Below are positions 1 to 8,428 of a stretch of DNA of 32,345 nucleotides, piece by piece. Every line of letters starts with the position of its first letter. Positions within the stretch are counted from its first letter, which is position 1. A model generated the notes under the pieces. That model was given only the letters and a program-made list of their open reading frames with translations, was not told the DNA's origin and made no database searches. The stretch comes from Erysipelotrichaceae bacterium. GTDB lineage: Bacteria; Bacillota_I; Bacilli_A; Erysipelotrichales; Erysipelotrichaceae. The translations under genes were made by a program, and so were the position numbers. The DNA lies in assembly GCA_017432545.1 (NCBI GenBank), contig JAFRJA010000091.1, forward strand, positions 1 to 32,345, in the 5' to 3' direction.

Positions 1-2330
1 CTACGCAGGCTAAAGTAGATGAGAGATTAAAAAAGCAGGGGATCTCACGCTATGATCTGGGCAGAGAGAAATTCTTAGAGAAAGCCTGGGAGTGGAAACA
101 TGAATATTCTAATTTCATCCGTTCACAATGGGCAAAACTCGGTAACTCTACTGATTACCGTAAAGAAAGGTTCACTCTGGATGAAGGCTTATCTGCAGCA
201 GTTGCGAAAGTTTTTGTGACTTACTACAAAGAAGGTCTGATCTATCGTGGAAAACGAGTCATCAACTGGGATCCGGAAGCCAAAACAGCCTTAAGTAATA
301 TCGAAGTTATCCATAAGGATGTTGAGGCATACATGTATTACATCAGATATCATATCGTTGGTTCTGATGAGACTTTTGAAGTAGCAACCACAAGACCGGA
401 AACGATGTTTGGTGATGTCTGTATCGTTGTTAACCCGAATGATGAAAAAGTAAATCATCTCATAGGCAAGAAAGCTATCAATCCGGCTAATGGAGAAGAA
501 CTACCTATTATCGGTGATGAATACATCGAAATCGGTTTTGGTACCGGCATCATGAAATGTACCCCGGCTCATGACCCTAATGACTATCAGATCGCCTTAA
601 GACATAATCTTGAGATGCCTATCTGTATGAACGAAGATGGCACGATGAATGAATTGTGCGGTGAGTTTGAAGGCTCAGATCGTTTTGAATGTCGTGAGAA
701 ACTGTTAGAAAAGTATAAAGCGGAAGGAGCTTTCGTTAAAGCTGATAAGATCGTTCACTCAGTCGGACATTCCGAAAGAACTGGTGTTATGGTCGAACCA
801 TATCTTTCCAATCAGTGGTTCGTCAAGATGAAACCATTAGCAGAAGATGTTTTAAAGGCTCAGCAGAATGAAGAGACCAAGATCCATTTCTATCCGAAAC
901 GTTTTGAAAAGACCTTCAATCAGTGGTTAGAGAATATTGAAGACTGGTGTATCTCTCGACAGTTATGGTGGGGTCACAGAATTCCGGTCTGGTATCACAA
1001 CGAAACAGGAGAGATCTATTGTGAAGTTGAACCTCCGAAAGACATTGAAAACTATCACCAGGATGAAGACGTTCTTGATACCTGGTTCTCCAGTGCTTTA
1101 TGGCCATTCACCACTTTAGGCTGGCCGGAAGAAACAGAAGACTTCAAGCGTTACTATCCTACATCCTGCATGGTCACTGGTTATGACATCATCTTCTTCT
1201 GGGTCGCCAGAATGGCTTTTTCTGCCCGTCATTTCACCAATGATGTTCCATTCAGAGATTGTCTGATTCATGGTCTGATCAGAGACGAACAGGGTAGAAA
1301 GATGTCCAAATCATTAGGCAACGGAATCGATCCGATCGATCTGATCGATAAGTATGGTGCTGATGCCTTGAGATTATTCTTATCAACCAACTCTACTCCG
1401 GGTCTTGATATGAACTATTCATCAGCCAAGATGGAAGCCGGCTGGAATTTCATAAACAAGCTCTGGAATGCGTCAAGATATGTCCTGATGAATTGTGATG
1501 AGACCTATAAGTATGAAAAACCTCAGATCTTTAAAGAGATCGATCACTGGATCGTTAACAGACTGAATCAGGTCATTAAGACTGCTACCGTAAATCTTGA
1601 TCGTTATGAACTGGCGATAGCCGGCAATGAGATAATGGATTTCGTCTGGAATGATTTCTGTTCATCATATATCGAGTTCACAAAATCAGCTTTGAATTCA
1701 GAAGATCTTAATGTTAAACACGAGACCTTGAATACACTTATCTATGTTCTGGACGCGATCCTTAAACTGTTACATCCGTTTATTCCGTTTGTGACGGAAG
1801 AGATCTATCAGAATATCCATGGAACAAAAGAAGTTTCAATCATGACGGAAAGTTGGCCTGAGATCTATGAAGGTATTGATGAAGAAAAAGCTAAAGCTAT
1901 CGACAACATCTTACAGATCATCAAGATCTCCAGAGAATTAAGAACCGAAAACAACATCAAGCCTTCTAAAGAGCTGCATGTCCTGATCGATGGTTTTGAA
2001 CTTGATGATTCCTTAAGAGCTATCCTTTACCGTATGACCAAATTAGCAGAGATCAAAGCAACTGATGAAGAAACGATCGTCCGTCCGACGACTTTCGGCA
2101 AAGTTTCATTCATCATGAATGAGATCGTCGATAAGAAAGCGGAACTGGAAAAGATCGATAAAGAACTCAAACGTCTGGAATCTGAGATTCAGAGATCTAA
2201 CGGTATGTTGAGTAATGAGAGGTTCTTATCCAAAGCTCCAAAAGAGAAGGTCGAAGAAGAAAAAGAGAAACTGCGCAATTATCAGAATTCCTATGATACT
2301 TTATCAGCTAAGAAGAAGGAGATCGCGTAA
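1..2330 (+). CDS. valS: Valine--tRNA ligase, 5'-truncated by the window edge
   Basis: Class I synthetase that charges tRNA-Val in the cytoplasm. The frame is open from base 3 and reads TQAKVDERL, so the N-terminus and the HIGH motif lie upstream of the window. Visible are the CP1 editing-site motif ATTRPETMFGD (about 380-415), the WCISRQLWWGHRIPVW block (about 942-990) and the KMSKS loop at 1299-1313. An all-helical anticodon-binding domain follows, then a Lys/Glu-rich C-terminal coiled coil from about 2120, the normal end of bacterial ValRS. The stop TAA at 2328-2330 shares its last A with the ATG of the next gene. An ATG-like internal start near 216 is not the real start because homology continues upstream to the window edge. 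No T-box can be assessed because the leader is outside. Confidence 0.97.
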   Translation, partial: TQAKVDERLKKQGISRYDLGREKFLEKAWEWKHEYSNFIRSQWAKLGNSTDYRKERFTLDEGLSAAVAKVFVTYYKEGLIYRGKRVINWDPEAKTALSNIEVIHKDVEAYMYYIRYHIVGSDETFEVATTRPETMFGDVCIVVNPNDEKVNHLIGKKAINPANGEELPIIGDEYIEIGFGTGIMKCTPAHDPNDYQIALRHNLEMPICMNEDGTMNELCGEFEGSDRFECREKLLEKYKAEGAFVKADKIVHSVGHSERTGVMVEPYLSNQWFVKMKPLAEDVLKAQQNEETKIHFYPKRFEKTFNQWLENIEDWCISRQLWWGHRIPVWYHNETGEIYCEVEPPKDIENYHQDEDVLDTWFSSALWPFTTLGWPEETEDFKRYYPTSCMVTGYDIIFFWVARMAFSARHFTNDVPFRDCLIHGLIRDEQGRKMSKSLGNGIDPIDLIDKYGADALRLFLSTNSTPGLDMNYSSAKMEAGWNFINKLWNASRYVLMNCDETYKYEKPQIFKEIDHWIVNRLNQVIKTATVNLDRYELAIAGNEIMDFVWNDFCSSYIEFTKSALNSEDLNVKHETLNTLIYVLDAILKLLHPFIPFVTEEIYQNIHGTKEVSIMTESWPEIYEGIDEEKAKAIDNILQIIKISRELRTENNIKPSKELHVLIDGFELDDSLRAILYRMTKLAEIKATDEETIVRPTTFGKVSFIMNEIVDKKAELEKIDKELKRLESEIQRSNGMLSNERFLSKAPKEKVEEEKEKLRNYQNSYDTLSAKKKEIA

Positions 2331-3226
2331 TGAAATTTTCTACCATCATCGAAGGTGCCGGACTGACCGGTGTCGTATCCTATCTGGCTTATAAGAAGAT
2401 TTCCGATCAGATGTTCAAGAATACTTTTTCGCGTCGTGATAAACAGGATATCGTGGAACAGAAATATCTGGATTGGCTAATTGATTCACATGTAGAGCAG
2501 GTAACAGTTACTTCTTTTGACGGACTCAAACTCAATGCCTATGATATGCACAATCACGATACCAACAGATACATGATCATGATTCACGGTATCTCATCAT
2601 CAAAAGCTTTCATGTATCCTCGTGCTTTTGAATTTGACAAGTTAGGTTACAATATTCTTCTTATCGATCAAAGAGCAGCCGGTGATTCGGAAGGAGATTA
2701 TTATACCTACGGTCTGAAAGAATCACAGGATCTTACACTTTGGATCGATTACCTCAATGAGAAGTATCCCGGTGTAGTTATAGCTTTATTCGGTTTATCG
2801 ATGGGTGCTGCTACCGTCATGATGTCAAGTGCTTATGATCTTCCTGATAACGTTAAATGCATCGTAGAAGACTGCGGTTACTGTTCTTTACGTGAAGAAC
2901 TTGATCATTATATCAGAACAAATTATAAGATTTCTTATACTGACGCTGTATTAAAAATGATCGATAATAAAATGAAGAAAAAGTTTGGCTTCTCTATCGA
3001 TGATGTATCACCTAAAGAGTGCCTGGAAGAAAATGAAATTCCGATTCTGTTTGTTCATGGAAAAGATGACAGTTTAGTTCCATATGATCATGCGATCAAA
3101 AACTATAATCACAACAAAGGTGTGAATAAATTTTATCCGGTAACCGGTGCCGGTCATACTGAGTGTAATAATGATCCAAATTATTATGTAAACATTTCTA
3201 ACTTTTTGAATGAATACTTGATATAA
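2330..3226 (+). CDS. Alpha/beta hydrolase, serine hydrolase family
   Basis: 298 aa. The catalytic set of an alpha/beta hydrolase is readable: oxyanion segment MIHGIS (84-89), nucleophile elbow GLSMG with Ser157, acid Asp247 in HGKDDSLVP, and His276 in GAGHTE. The N-terminus has one weakly hydrophobic segment (about 8-22) followed by basic residues, so it could be a membrane-anchored or secreted hydrolase facing the surface. It resembles the YqkD-like or prolyl-oligopeptidase-like group; the substrate cannot be read from sequence. The ATG overlaps the valS stop by one base (TAATG), so it should be co-transcribed and translationally coupled with valS. No clear terminator hairpin was seen after its stop before the next promoter. 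Confidence 0.85.
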   Translation: MKFSTIIEGAGLTGVVSYLAYKKISDQMFKNTFSRRDKQDIVEQKYLDWLIDSHVEQVTVTSFDGLKLNAYDMHNHDTNRYMIMIHGISSSKAFMYPRAFEFDKLGYNILLIDQRAAGDSEGDYYTYGLKESQDLTLWIDYLNEKYPGVVIALFGLSMGAATVMMSSAYDLPDNVKCIVEDCGYCSLREELDHYIRTNYKISYTDAVLKMIDNKMKKKFGFSIDDVSPKECLEENEIPILFVHGKDDSLVPYDHAIKNYNHNKGVNKFYPVTGAGHTECNNDPNYYVNISNFLNEYLI

Positions 3227-3233
3227 AAAAATA

Positions 3234-3262
3234 TTGTTTTTAAAAAAATAAGTAATTATAAT
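3234..3262 (+). promoter_or_regulatory. Promoter of the Lys/Ala-rich protein gene
   Basis: TTGTTT (3234-3239), a 17-base spacer and a perfect TATAAT (3257-3262), in A/T-rich DNA. Transcription should begin near 3269. A small hairpin (GAGGT 3271-3275, loop AAGA, ACCTC 3280-3284) would then sit almost at the mRNA 5' end. Confidence 0.75.
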
Positions 3263-3314
3263 TATTCTATGAGGTAAGAACCTCAGTAAAAAAAGAAGGA
3301 AGGATAAATTTAAA

Positions 3315-3677
3315 ATGGCTGAAAAGAAAGAAGTTAAAAAAGCACCGGCTAAGAAAGCCCCTGCAAAGAAAGCTGCTCCTGCAAAGAAAGCCGCTGCTGT
3401 TAAAAAAGTAGTTAAGAAGGCTGTTGCAAAGAAAGCTGCTACTACTGCTGTTAAGAAAGCTGCTCCTGCAAAGAAGGCTGCTACTACTGCTGTTAAGAAA
3501 GCTACAGTTGCTAAGAAAGCTGCTCCTGCAAAGAAGGCTGCTACAACTGCTAAGAAAGCTACAGTTGCTAAGAAAGCTGCTCCTGCAAAGAAAGCTGCTC
3601 CAGCTAAGAAGGCTGCACCTGCTAAGAAAGCTGCTCCAGCTAAAAAGGCTCCAGCAAAGAAGACAACAAAGAAATAG
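3315..3677 (+). CDS. Lys/Ala-rich histone-H1-like repeat protein
   Basis: 120 aa, almost entirely Lys, Ala, Pro, Val and Thr in tandem units such as PAKKA, TAVKKA and TVAKKA after a short MAEKKEVKK start. This composition is known from bacterial histone-H1-like, nucleoid-associated proteins (HctB/AlgP-like C-terminal tails) and predicts a disordered, strongly cationic nucleic-acid binder. No folded domain is visible, so a role in DNA compaction is inference; RNA or ribosome binding is also possible. A purine-rich Shine-Dalgarno region (AAGGAAGG, 3296-3303) lies 11 bases before the ATG. It has its own strong promoter and its own terminator, so it is a monocistronic unit. The opposite strand is also open but encodes only the mirror of this repeat. 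Confidence 0.8.
   Translation: MAEKKEVKKAPAKKAPAKKAAPAKKAAAVKKVVKKAVAKKAATTAVKKAAPAKKAATTAVKKATVAKKAAPAKKAATTAKKATVAKKAAPAKKAAPAKKAAPAKKAAPAKKAPAKKTTKK
3340..3670 (+). repeat. Tandem Lys/Ala codon repeats inside the histone-like gene
   Basis: Degenerate units of about 12-60 bases built from AAGAAAGCTGCTCCTGC and AAGAAAGCTACAGTTGC type blocks repeat in frame. Longer near-identical copies start near 3496 and 3553. Such in-frame repeats can expand or contract by recombination or slippage, changing protein length without loss of frame. Confidence 0.8.
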
Positions 3678-3702
3678 AGGCTTAAAAAGCTTCTATTTTT
3701 TT
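3675..3702 (+). terminator. Rho-independent terminator of the histone-like gene
   Basis: Stem TAGAGGCTT (3675-3683) pairs with AAGCTTCTA (3687-3695) across an AAA loop, with one G-U pair, followed by T7. The stem begins with the stop codon TAG of the gene. Confidence 0.85.
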
Positions 3703-3762
3703 GATTTGTTGTATTAGCTAACAAATTCGTTATTCGGATTTAATTTTGTTTGTTGCTCAATA

Positions 3763-3791
3763 TTGAAAATTCATATTATAGTTTCTATAAT
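3763..3791 (+). promoter_or_regulatory. Promoter of the thrS T-box transcript
   Basis: TTGAAA (3763-3768), 17 bases, then TATAAT (3786-3791): a near-consensus housekeeping promoter. Predicted start is near 3798, just before T-box stem I. The preceding stretch (3703-3762) has no gene; it holds a short inverted repeat TTTGTT/AACAAA at 3705-3725 of unknown meaning. Confidence 0.75.
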
Positions 3792-3797
3792 ATTTCT

Positions 3798-3994
3798 ATA
3801 AACGCGATAAGACATGATCATGATACTTCATGTTTAAAGAGAGACTGTGGTTGGTGCAAACAGTCAACAGAGATCATGATTACTACTTATCAGTTTCTCC
3901 GTAATGGGATGACGTTTACTCGCGTTAAGAGTTAAAGTTAGAAGATAAGGTGGTACCGCGCTGTTTGCGCCCTTAGTATCACCTTTTTGTTTTT
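3798..3994 (+). promoter_or_regulatory. T-box riboswitch, threonine, upstream of thrS
   Basis: The leader carries the conserved T-box AAGGTGGTACCGCG at 3947-3960. Stem I pairs GATAAG (3806-3811) with CTTATC (3886-3891) and ATGATC (3814-3819) with GATCAT (3872-3877), leaving a specifier loop in which ACT (3882-3884, followed by A) is the threonine codon. The distal hairpin is GACTGT/ACAGTC (3843-3865). The terminator uses the T-box segment paired with GTATCACCTT and ends in a T-rich run to 3994. Uncharged tRNA-Thr should stabilise the antiterminator and allow thrS expression. Confidence 0.93.
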
Positions 3995-4010
3995 TAGGGA
4001 GGCTATGACA

Positions 4011-5762
4011 ATGATCAACATTAAAGAAGACGAAAAACTATCTGTGTTAAACCATTCCTGTGCGCACTTGCTTGCTCAGGCTGTTTCACATCTTTATCCG
4101 CATGCCAAGTTCTGGGTAGGGCCGGTTATCGAAGAAGGATTCTACTACGATATGGATCTTGGTGATGATGTCATCAAGGATGAAGATATTGAAAGAATCG
4201 AAAAGGAAATGAAGAAGATCTCCAAAGATGGAAAGAGGATCGTCAGAAGAGAATTAACTCGTGAAGAAGCTCTGGAGATGTTCAAGGATGATGAATACAA
4301 GATAGATCTGATCAATCACATGGATGATTCTACAGTAATTTCCTGTTATTCACAGGGAGACTTCACAGATCTTTGCCGTGGCCCGCACGTTGAATCAGTT
4401 AAAGAGATCAAGTTCTTTAAGTTGCTTAAGTATTCAGGAGCTTACTGGAAAAACGATGCAAACAACAAGATGCTTCAGCGTATCTATGGTGTAGCTTTCT
4501 ATACACAAGAAGACCTTGATCAGTGTCTGCAGGAGATCGAAGAAGCCAAACAGCGAGACCATCGCAAGATCGGTAAGGAACAGGAACTGTTCATGTCTCA
4601 TGTGTTGGTCGGTTCCGGTATGCCGATGTGGTTGCCAAATGGTGCGATCATCCGTAAACAGTTAGAGAATTATATCTACGAAAAAGAACAGAAGCTCGGT
4701 TATGAACATGTCTACACGCCATGTGTTGGTACTGTTGATCTCTATAAGACTTCCGGCCACTGGGATCATTATAAAGACAACATGTTCCCAATGATGAAAG
4801 TCGACAATGAAGAATTCGTCTTAAGACCGATGAACTGTCCTCATCATATGCTGATCTATAAGAACAAGTTACATTCATATAGAGATCTGCCGGTAAGAAT
4901 CGGTGAATTCGCTACCGACTTCCGTTATGAAGCATCCGGTGCCGTTAAAGGTCTTGAAAGAGTCCGCTGCATGTGCCAGAATGATGCGCATTTATTCGTC
5001 AGACCTGATCAGATCGCTGATGAATTCCGTAAGGTTGTTACTCTGATCCTTGATGTATATCGTGATTTCGGTATCAAGAACTACAAGTTCAGACTATCCT
5101 TGAGAGATCCGTCTGATAAAGAAAAATATTTTGACGATGATGATATGTGGAATGAAGCCGAAGCTAAGCTTCGTGAAGTCCTGAATTCCTTAGATGTCGA
5201 ATACTTTGAAGCGATAGGGGAAGCAGCTTTCTATGGACCAAAGCTTGACGTAGAAGTCAAACCGGCTATCGGTCCGGAAATCACTTTATCTACCTGCCAG
5301 CTGGACTTCTTGCTTCCTAGAAGATTTGAACTCAGCTATATCGATTCAAACGGTGAAAAACAGACACCGGTCGTTTTACACCGTGCTATATTCGGTACAT
5401 TCGACAGATTCACGGCTTACCTTATCGAGGAAACAAAGGGTGCATTCCCGGTATGGCTCTCTCCGAAACAGGTCGTTATCATTCCTGTTCACTTTGAAAG
5501 ACATGAAGATTATGCCTGCAAGGTAAATAATGCTTTGAAAGAAGCTGGTGCCAGAGTCCATGTCGATAACAGAAATGAAAAACTCGGCTACAGGATCAGA
5601 GAAGCGCAGATGAACAAGATTCCTTACCAGATCGTTGTCGGTGACAGTGAAGTTGAAAACGGAACTGTCAATGTCAGATGTTACGGCAAGGAAGGTTCTG
5701 AATCAATGAGCTTGGAAGATTTCGTTGCCAAGATTGCCGATGAGATCAAAAACAGAAAATAA
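4011..5762 (+). CDS. thrS: Threonine--tRNA ligase lacking the TGS domain
   Basis: Class II synthetase charging tRNA-Thr. With the ATG at 4011 (AGGGAGG 8 bases upstream) the protein is 583 aa, against about 640 for typical bacterial ThrRS. It begins almost directly at the editing domain: HSCAH (His15, His19) is the HxxxH zinc-like motif, and LCRGPHV is a second editing-site element. The catalytic core has the zinc ligands in PMNCPHH, the motif 2 region FRYEASGAVKGLERVR, NDAHLF, and VVLHRAIFGTFDR near motif 3. The anticodon-binding domain fills the last 100 residues. The usual N-terminal TGS domain of about 60-70 residues is absent, and no coding space for it exists because the T-box occupies the upstream DNA. 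Starts at 3987 or 4005 are poorer. Confidence 0.96.
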   Translation: MINIKEDEKLSVLNHSCAHLLAQAVSHLYPHAKFWVGPVIEEGFYYDMDLGDDVIKDEDIERIEKEMKKISKDGKRIVRRELTREEALEMFKDDEYKIDLINHMDDSTVISCYSQGDFTDLCRGPHVESVKEIKFFKLLKYSGAYWKNDANNKMLQRIYGVAFYTQEDLDQCLQEIEEAKQRDHRKIGKEQELFMSHVLVGSGMPMWLPNGAIIRKQLENYIYEKEQKLGYEHVYTPCVGTVDLYKTSGHWDHYKDNMFPMMKVDNEEFVLRPMNCPHHMLIYKNKLHSYRDLPVRIGEFATDFRYEASGAVKGLERVRCMCQNDAHLFVRPDQIADEFRKVVTLILDVYRDFGIKNYKFRLSLRDPSDKEKYFDDDDMWNEAEAKLREVLNSLDVEYFEAIGEAAFYGPKLDVEVKPAIGPEITLSTCQLDFLLPRRFELSYIDSNGEKQTPVVLHRAIFGTFDRFTAYLIEETKGAFPVWLSPKQVVIIPVHFERHEDYACKVNNALKEAGARVHVDNRNEKLGYRIREAQMNKIPYQIVVGDSEVENGTVNVRCYGKEGSESMSLEDFVAKIADEIKNRK

Positions 5763-5773
5763 GAATTAAGAAA

Positions 5774-5806
5774 AACCGCTTACGTTATGATCGTAAGCGG
5801 TTCTTT
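5774..5806. terminator. Bidirectional terminator between thrS and proS
   Basis: Perfect 11-bp stem AACCGCTTACG (5774-5784) with CGTAAGCGGTT (5792-5802), 7-base loop. It is followed by TCTTTT on the plus strand and by TTTTT on the minus strand, so it can end both converging transcripts. Confidence 0.88.
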
Positions 5807-5813
5807 TATCTAG

Positions 5814-7493
5814 TTACTGTTTGATCTTGGCCAAGAGTTCATCGATTGTGATTTCTTGAGCTTTTTCATCGGTGCGGTGTTTGAATTCGACGATACCTTC
5901 GCCAGCTTTCTTGCCGACAGTGATACGATATGGAATACCGATCAGTTCAGCATCATTGAATTTGACGCCCGGTCTTTCATCTCTGTCATCAAGTATGACT
6001 TCTTCACCAAGTTCATTAAATTTATTATATAAATCATTGGCGACTTTGATCTGAGTCTCATCCTTACTGTTCATGAGTAAGATGATATATTTGTATGGCG
6101 CGATATTGTCCGGCCAGACGATACCTTTATCATCATGGGATTGTTCGACGATCGCTGCCATTGTACGACCAATACCGATGCCGTATGATCCCATCCAGAC
6201 ATCCTGAAGTTTGTTTTCTTCATCGGCGTACTGTAAATTCATGGCTTTGGAGTATTTTGTACCGAGTTTGAAAGTGTTGCCGACTTCGATGCCTTTAGTG
6301 AATTTTAATGGCTTACCACAAAGCGGACATAAATCACCGTCTTTGGTATTGACTATATCTCCGACCAGGTCATATTTAATGTCCTCCGGATTTACGTTGA
6401 TGTAGTGATAACCTTTCCGATTGGCTCCGCAGACGAAATTGCGCATTTCCAGAACTTCTTTATCAATCACGACTTTGCAGTTGAGGTCAATTGGTCCGCA
6501 ATAACCCGGAACCGCATTGGAAGTTGCGATCAGTTCGTCGCCCGCAAAATTAAGTTCATTTCCTTTAAGAAGTTTTAAAACTTTGGATTCATTGAGATCT
6601 CTTTCACCATTGATGAAGAAGATGACCAGTTCACCATCAACATTCATGATCAATGCTTTGACGGTATCAGCCATATCTTTCTTCAGAAACTTGGCAACAT
6701 CTTCTATAGTTTCGCAATGCGGTGTTTCTACGAGTTCTTTTTCTTTTTTATCTTCTGTATATTCTCTTACAGGTCTGATTGTTTCACCGACTTCCAGATT
6801 TGAAGAATATGAACAGTAATCGCAATAGACTACTGTATCTTCACCAAGTGGGGCAATAGCCTGGAATTCTTCCGATAACAACCCACCCATTACACCTGTA
6901 TCGGCTTTGACGATCCGGTAATTGATGCCCATTTCATCAAATGATTTCTTATAGGCATCAAACATCTTCTGATAGGATACATCAAGACCTTTTTCATCTG
7001 TATCAAAAGAGTAGGCGTCTTTCATTACAAATTCCTTGACTCTGACTAAGCCGAATCGGGCTCTTGGTTCATCTCTGTATTTGGTCTGGAACTGATAAAG
7101 ATTGAAAGGCAGATCTTTATAGGATCTGATCTTGTTTTTGGCCGCAAAAGCGAATAATTCTTCATGGGTCGGACCTAAGACCATATCCTTACCGGAACGG
7201 TCTTTGAGCTTAAAGATCGAAGGACCAAAGCCTTTCATACGTCCTGAATCCTCATAGTATTCAGCCGCAATTAAGGCCGGCATCTTGACTTCCTGGGCTC
7301 CGGCTTCATTCATATACTTTCTGATGATGTTTTCGATCTTATTCTGAACTCTTAAGCCCAGAGGCAACATCATGTATACACCGGCAGAGGTTTTCTTTAT
7401 ATAGCCGGCTTTGACCAGGAGATTACCGCTCAATGAATCTTCATCACGCACATCTTCTCTTAAAGTGTAGAAAAATGAACTCTTTAATTTCAT
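5814..7493 (-). CDS. proS: Proline--tRNA ligase (bacterial type, with editing insertion)
   Basis: 559 aa class II synthetase charging tRNA-Pro. The first part carries GPTHEE (108-112) and motif 2 RDEPRARFGLVR (140-151). The INS/YbaK-like editing domain that hydrolyses Ala-tRNA-Pro occupies roughly residues 220-400 and includes GYCGPIDLN. Motif 3 is GSYGIGIGRTMAA (about 437-449), and an anticodon-binding domain closes the protein. The length is normal for the bacterial type. The gene lies 33 bases downstream of rnhC on the same strand and is preceded by a GGAG Shine-Dalgarno. There is no T-box, unlike thrS, trpS and alaS in this window. Transcription may come from the rnhC promoter and from a local -10 at 7519-7524. 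Confidence 0.97.
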   Translation of the reverse strand: MKLKSSFFYTLREDVRDEDSLSGNLLVKAGYIKKTSAGVYMMLPLGLRVQNKIENIIRKYMNEAGAQEVKMPALIAAEYYEDSGRMKGFGPSIFKLKDRSGKDMVLGPTHEELFAFAAKNKIRSYKDLPFNLYQFQTKYRDEPRARFGLVRVKEFVMKDAYSFDTDEKGLDVSYQKMFDAYKKSFDEMGINYRIVKADTGVMGGLLSEEFQAIAPLGEDTVVYCDYCSYSSNLEVGETIRPVREYTEDKKEKELVETPHCETIEDVAKFLKKDMADTVKALIMNVDGELVIFFINGERDLNESKVLKLLKGNELNFAGDELIATSNAVPGYCGPIDLNCKVVIDKEVLEMRNFVCGANRKGYHYINVNPEDIKYDLVGDIVNTKDGDLCPLCGKPLKFTKGIEVGNTFKLGTKYSKAMNLQYADEENKLQDVWMGSYGIGIGRTMAAIVEQSHDDKGIVWPDNIAPYKYIILLMNSKDETQIKVANDLYNKFNELGEEVILDDRDERPGVKFNDAELIGIPYRITVGKKAGEGIVEFKHRTDEKAQEITIDELLAKIKQ

Positions 7494-7518
7494 ATTTATT
7501 CTCCAATCTGACTTAGTT

Positions 7519-7524
7519 ATTATA
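7519..7524 (-). promoter_or_regulatory. Possible internal -10 element for proS
   Basis: On the minus strand a perfect TATAAT follows directly after the rnhC stop and would give a leader of about 19 bases containing the proS Shine-Dalgarno. No good -35 is visible, so this is tentative. Confidence 0.35.
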
Positions 7525-7526
7525 AC

Positions 7527-8375
7527 TCATCGGTAATTATCGAAATTCTTGAAATGAAGTTTGGCAACTTCATTTAATCGTTGTTTTCCATATCTGGATA
7601 TAAACAACTCTGTATCAGCTTTGATCCCTTCAAGATCTGAAGATCCTTTATGGAAACGGATCGCATATTTCTGTTCCAGTCTGTCCATATAGTCTAAGAA
7701 AGCGTAACGTGAGATCATCGATCCTATTGCCACGGCATGGTATTTGCTTTCAGCTTTGGTTTCAAAAATAAGGTCACGGTAGATCTCTTTTTCATCAAAG
7801 AGATAACGGAAATAATCATTTACGGAACAAAACTGATCGATATAGGCGGCTTTGGGGATGTCATAGCCCTTAGCTTTCATATTCAGAAAAGCTTTGTTAT
7901 GCATCTTGGCTTTTATAGCATTGAGATTATTGGTCTCATGAACGCGGTTATAGGTCACATTGTCCAATATGAGAAGGGAATGTTTGAACTTTTTCATCAG
8001 TTCAGGACCTAAAGTTCTTATATAGTTATCATCCAATTGTTTTGAATCAGTGATGTGTTTTTCAGTTATATAAGGATAATCATCCTCTTCGACGATCGCT
8101 GCACACACGATGACCGGTCCGAAAGCATCGCCTGTTCCTACTTCATCAGAGCCGGCTTGTCTGTTTTGTTTTGATTCAAGATATGCCTGGGCATAAAAGA
8201 AGGCATCATTGCCTTGAAAGACGACCTTATTGCTGGTATAGATAGAAATCGTCAGATCTTCTTTCTGAATGAAAGTATCGATATACTCATTAGGACTCTT
8301 TTTGATATATTCCTTGAAAGTATCTTTGAGGATCGCGATCTTTTCATCAGTCAGTTTTACAGAGAACGTAGCCAT
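7527..8375 (-). CDS. rnhC: Ribonuclease HIII
   Basis: 282 aa. RNase HIII removes RNA from RNA-DNA hybrids such as R-loops and primers. The first 70 residues form the TBP-like substrate-binding domain that separates RnhC from RnhB. The catalytic domain opens with AGSDEVGTGDAFGP (Asp77, Glu78), followed by ITDSKQL (Asp110), the AAYID segment and YHAVAIGSMISR, all typical of type 2 RNases H. It is the first gene of a minus-strand unit with proS and is divergent from cvpA, as in Bacillus. No Shine-Dalgarno precedes the ATG. Instead an extended -10 lies six bases upstream, so the mRNA may be leaderless. Confidence 0.95.
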   Translation of the reverse strand: MATFSVKLTDEKIAILKDTFKEYIKKSPNEYIDTFIQKEDLTISIYTSNKVVFQGNDAFFYAQAYLESKQNRQAGSDEVGTGDAFGPVIVCAAIVEEDDYPYITEKHITDSKQLDDNYIRTLGPELMKKFKHSLLILDNVTYNRVHETNNLNAIKAKMHNKAFLNMKAKGYDIPKAAYIDQFCSVNDYFRYLFDEKEIYRDLIFETKAESKYHAVAIGSMISRYAFLDYMDRLEQKYAIRFHKGSSDLEGIKADTELFISRYGKQRLNEVAKLHFKNFDNYR

Positions 8376-8381
8376 ATAATT

Positions 8382-8390
8382 AGTATATCA
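8382..8390 (-). promoter_or_regulatory. Extended -10 promoter of rnhC, placed for a leaderless mRNA
   Basis: Minus strand reads TGATATACT, an extended -10 (TGN plus TATACT). The hexamer ends six bases before the rnhC ATG, so the predicted start site falls on or next to the A of ATG. The -35 position has no recognisable hexamer. Confidence 0.6.
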
Positions 8391-8393
8391 AAC

Positions 8394-8422
8394 TTGGATA
8401 TTTAGTATTGTTGCGTTAAAAT
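8394..8422 (+). promoter_or_regulatory. Promoter of cvpA operon, placed for a leaderless mRNA
   Basis: TTGGAT (8394-8399), 17 bases, TAAAAT (8417-8422). Six bases then separate the -10 from the cvpA ATG, so transcription should begin at or within a base or two of the start codon. No Shine-Dalgarno is present. Confidence 0.6.
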
Positions 8423-8428
8423 TTAGCC

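Noticed and set aside
3340-3670. Possible CRISPR or minisatellite array
   Set aside because: The repeats have no constant-length unique spacers and keep a coding frame; they are protein-coding repeats.
3074-3724. A 216-codon minus-strand ORF with Ala/Phe/Gly-rich repeats that looks like a membrane protein
   Set aside because: It is the antisense of the Lys/Ala repeat gene, whose codons read backwards as Phe/Leu/Ala. The plus strand has the promoter, Shine-Dalgarno and terminator.
3705-3725. TTTGTT/AACAAA inverted repeat as an operator
   Set aside because: Only six base pairs with a nine-base gap in A/T-rich DNA; expected by chance.
3750-3935. Short plus-strand ORF of 61 codons in the thrS leader
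   Set aside because: It runs through T-box stem I and has no Shine-Dalgarno; the RNA structure explains the sequence.
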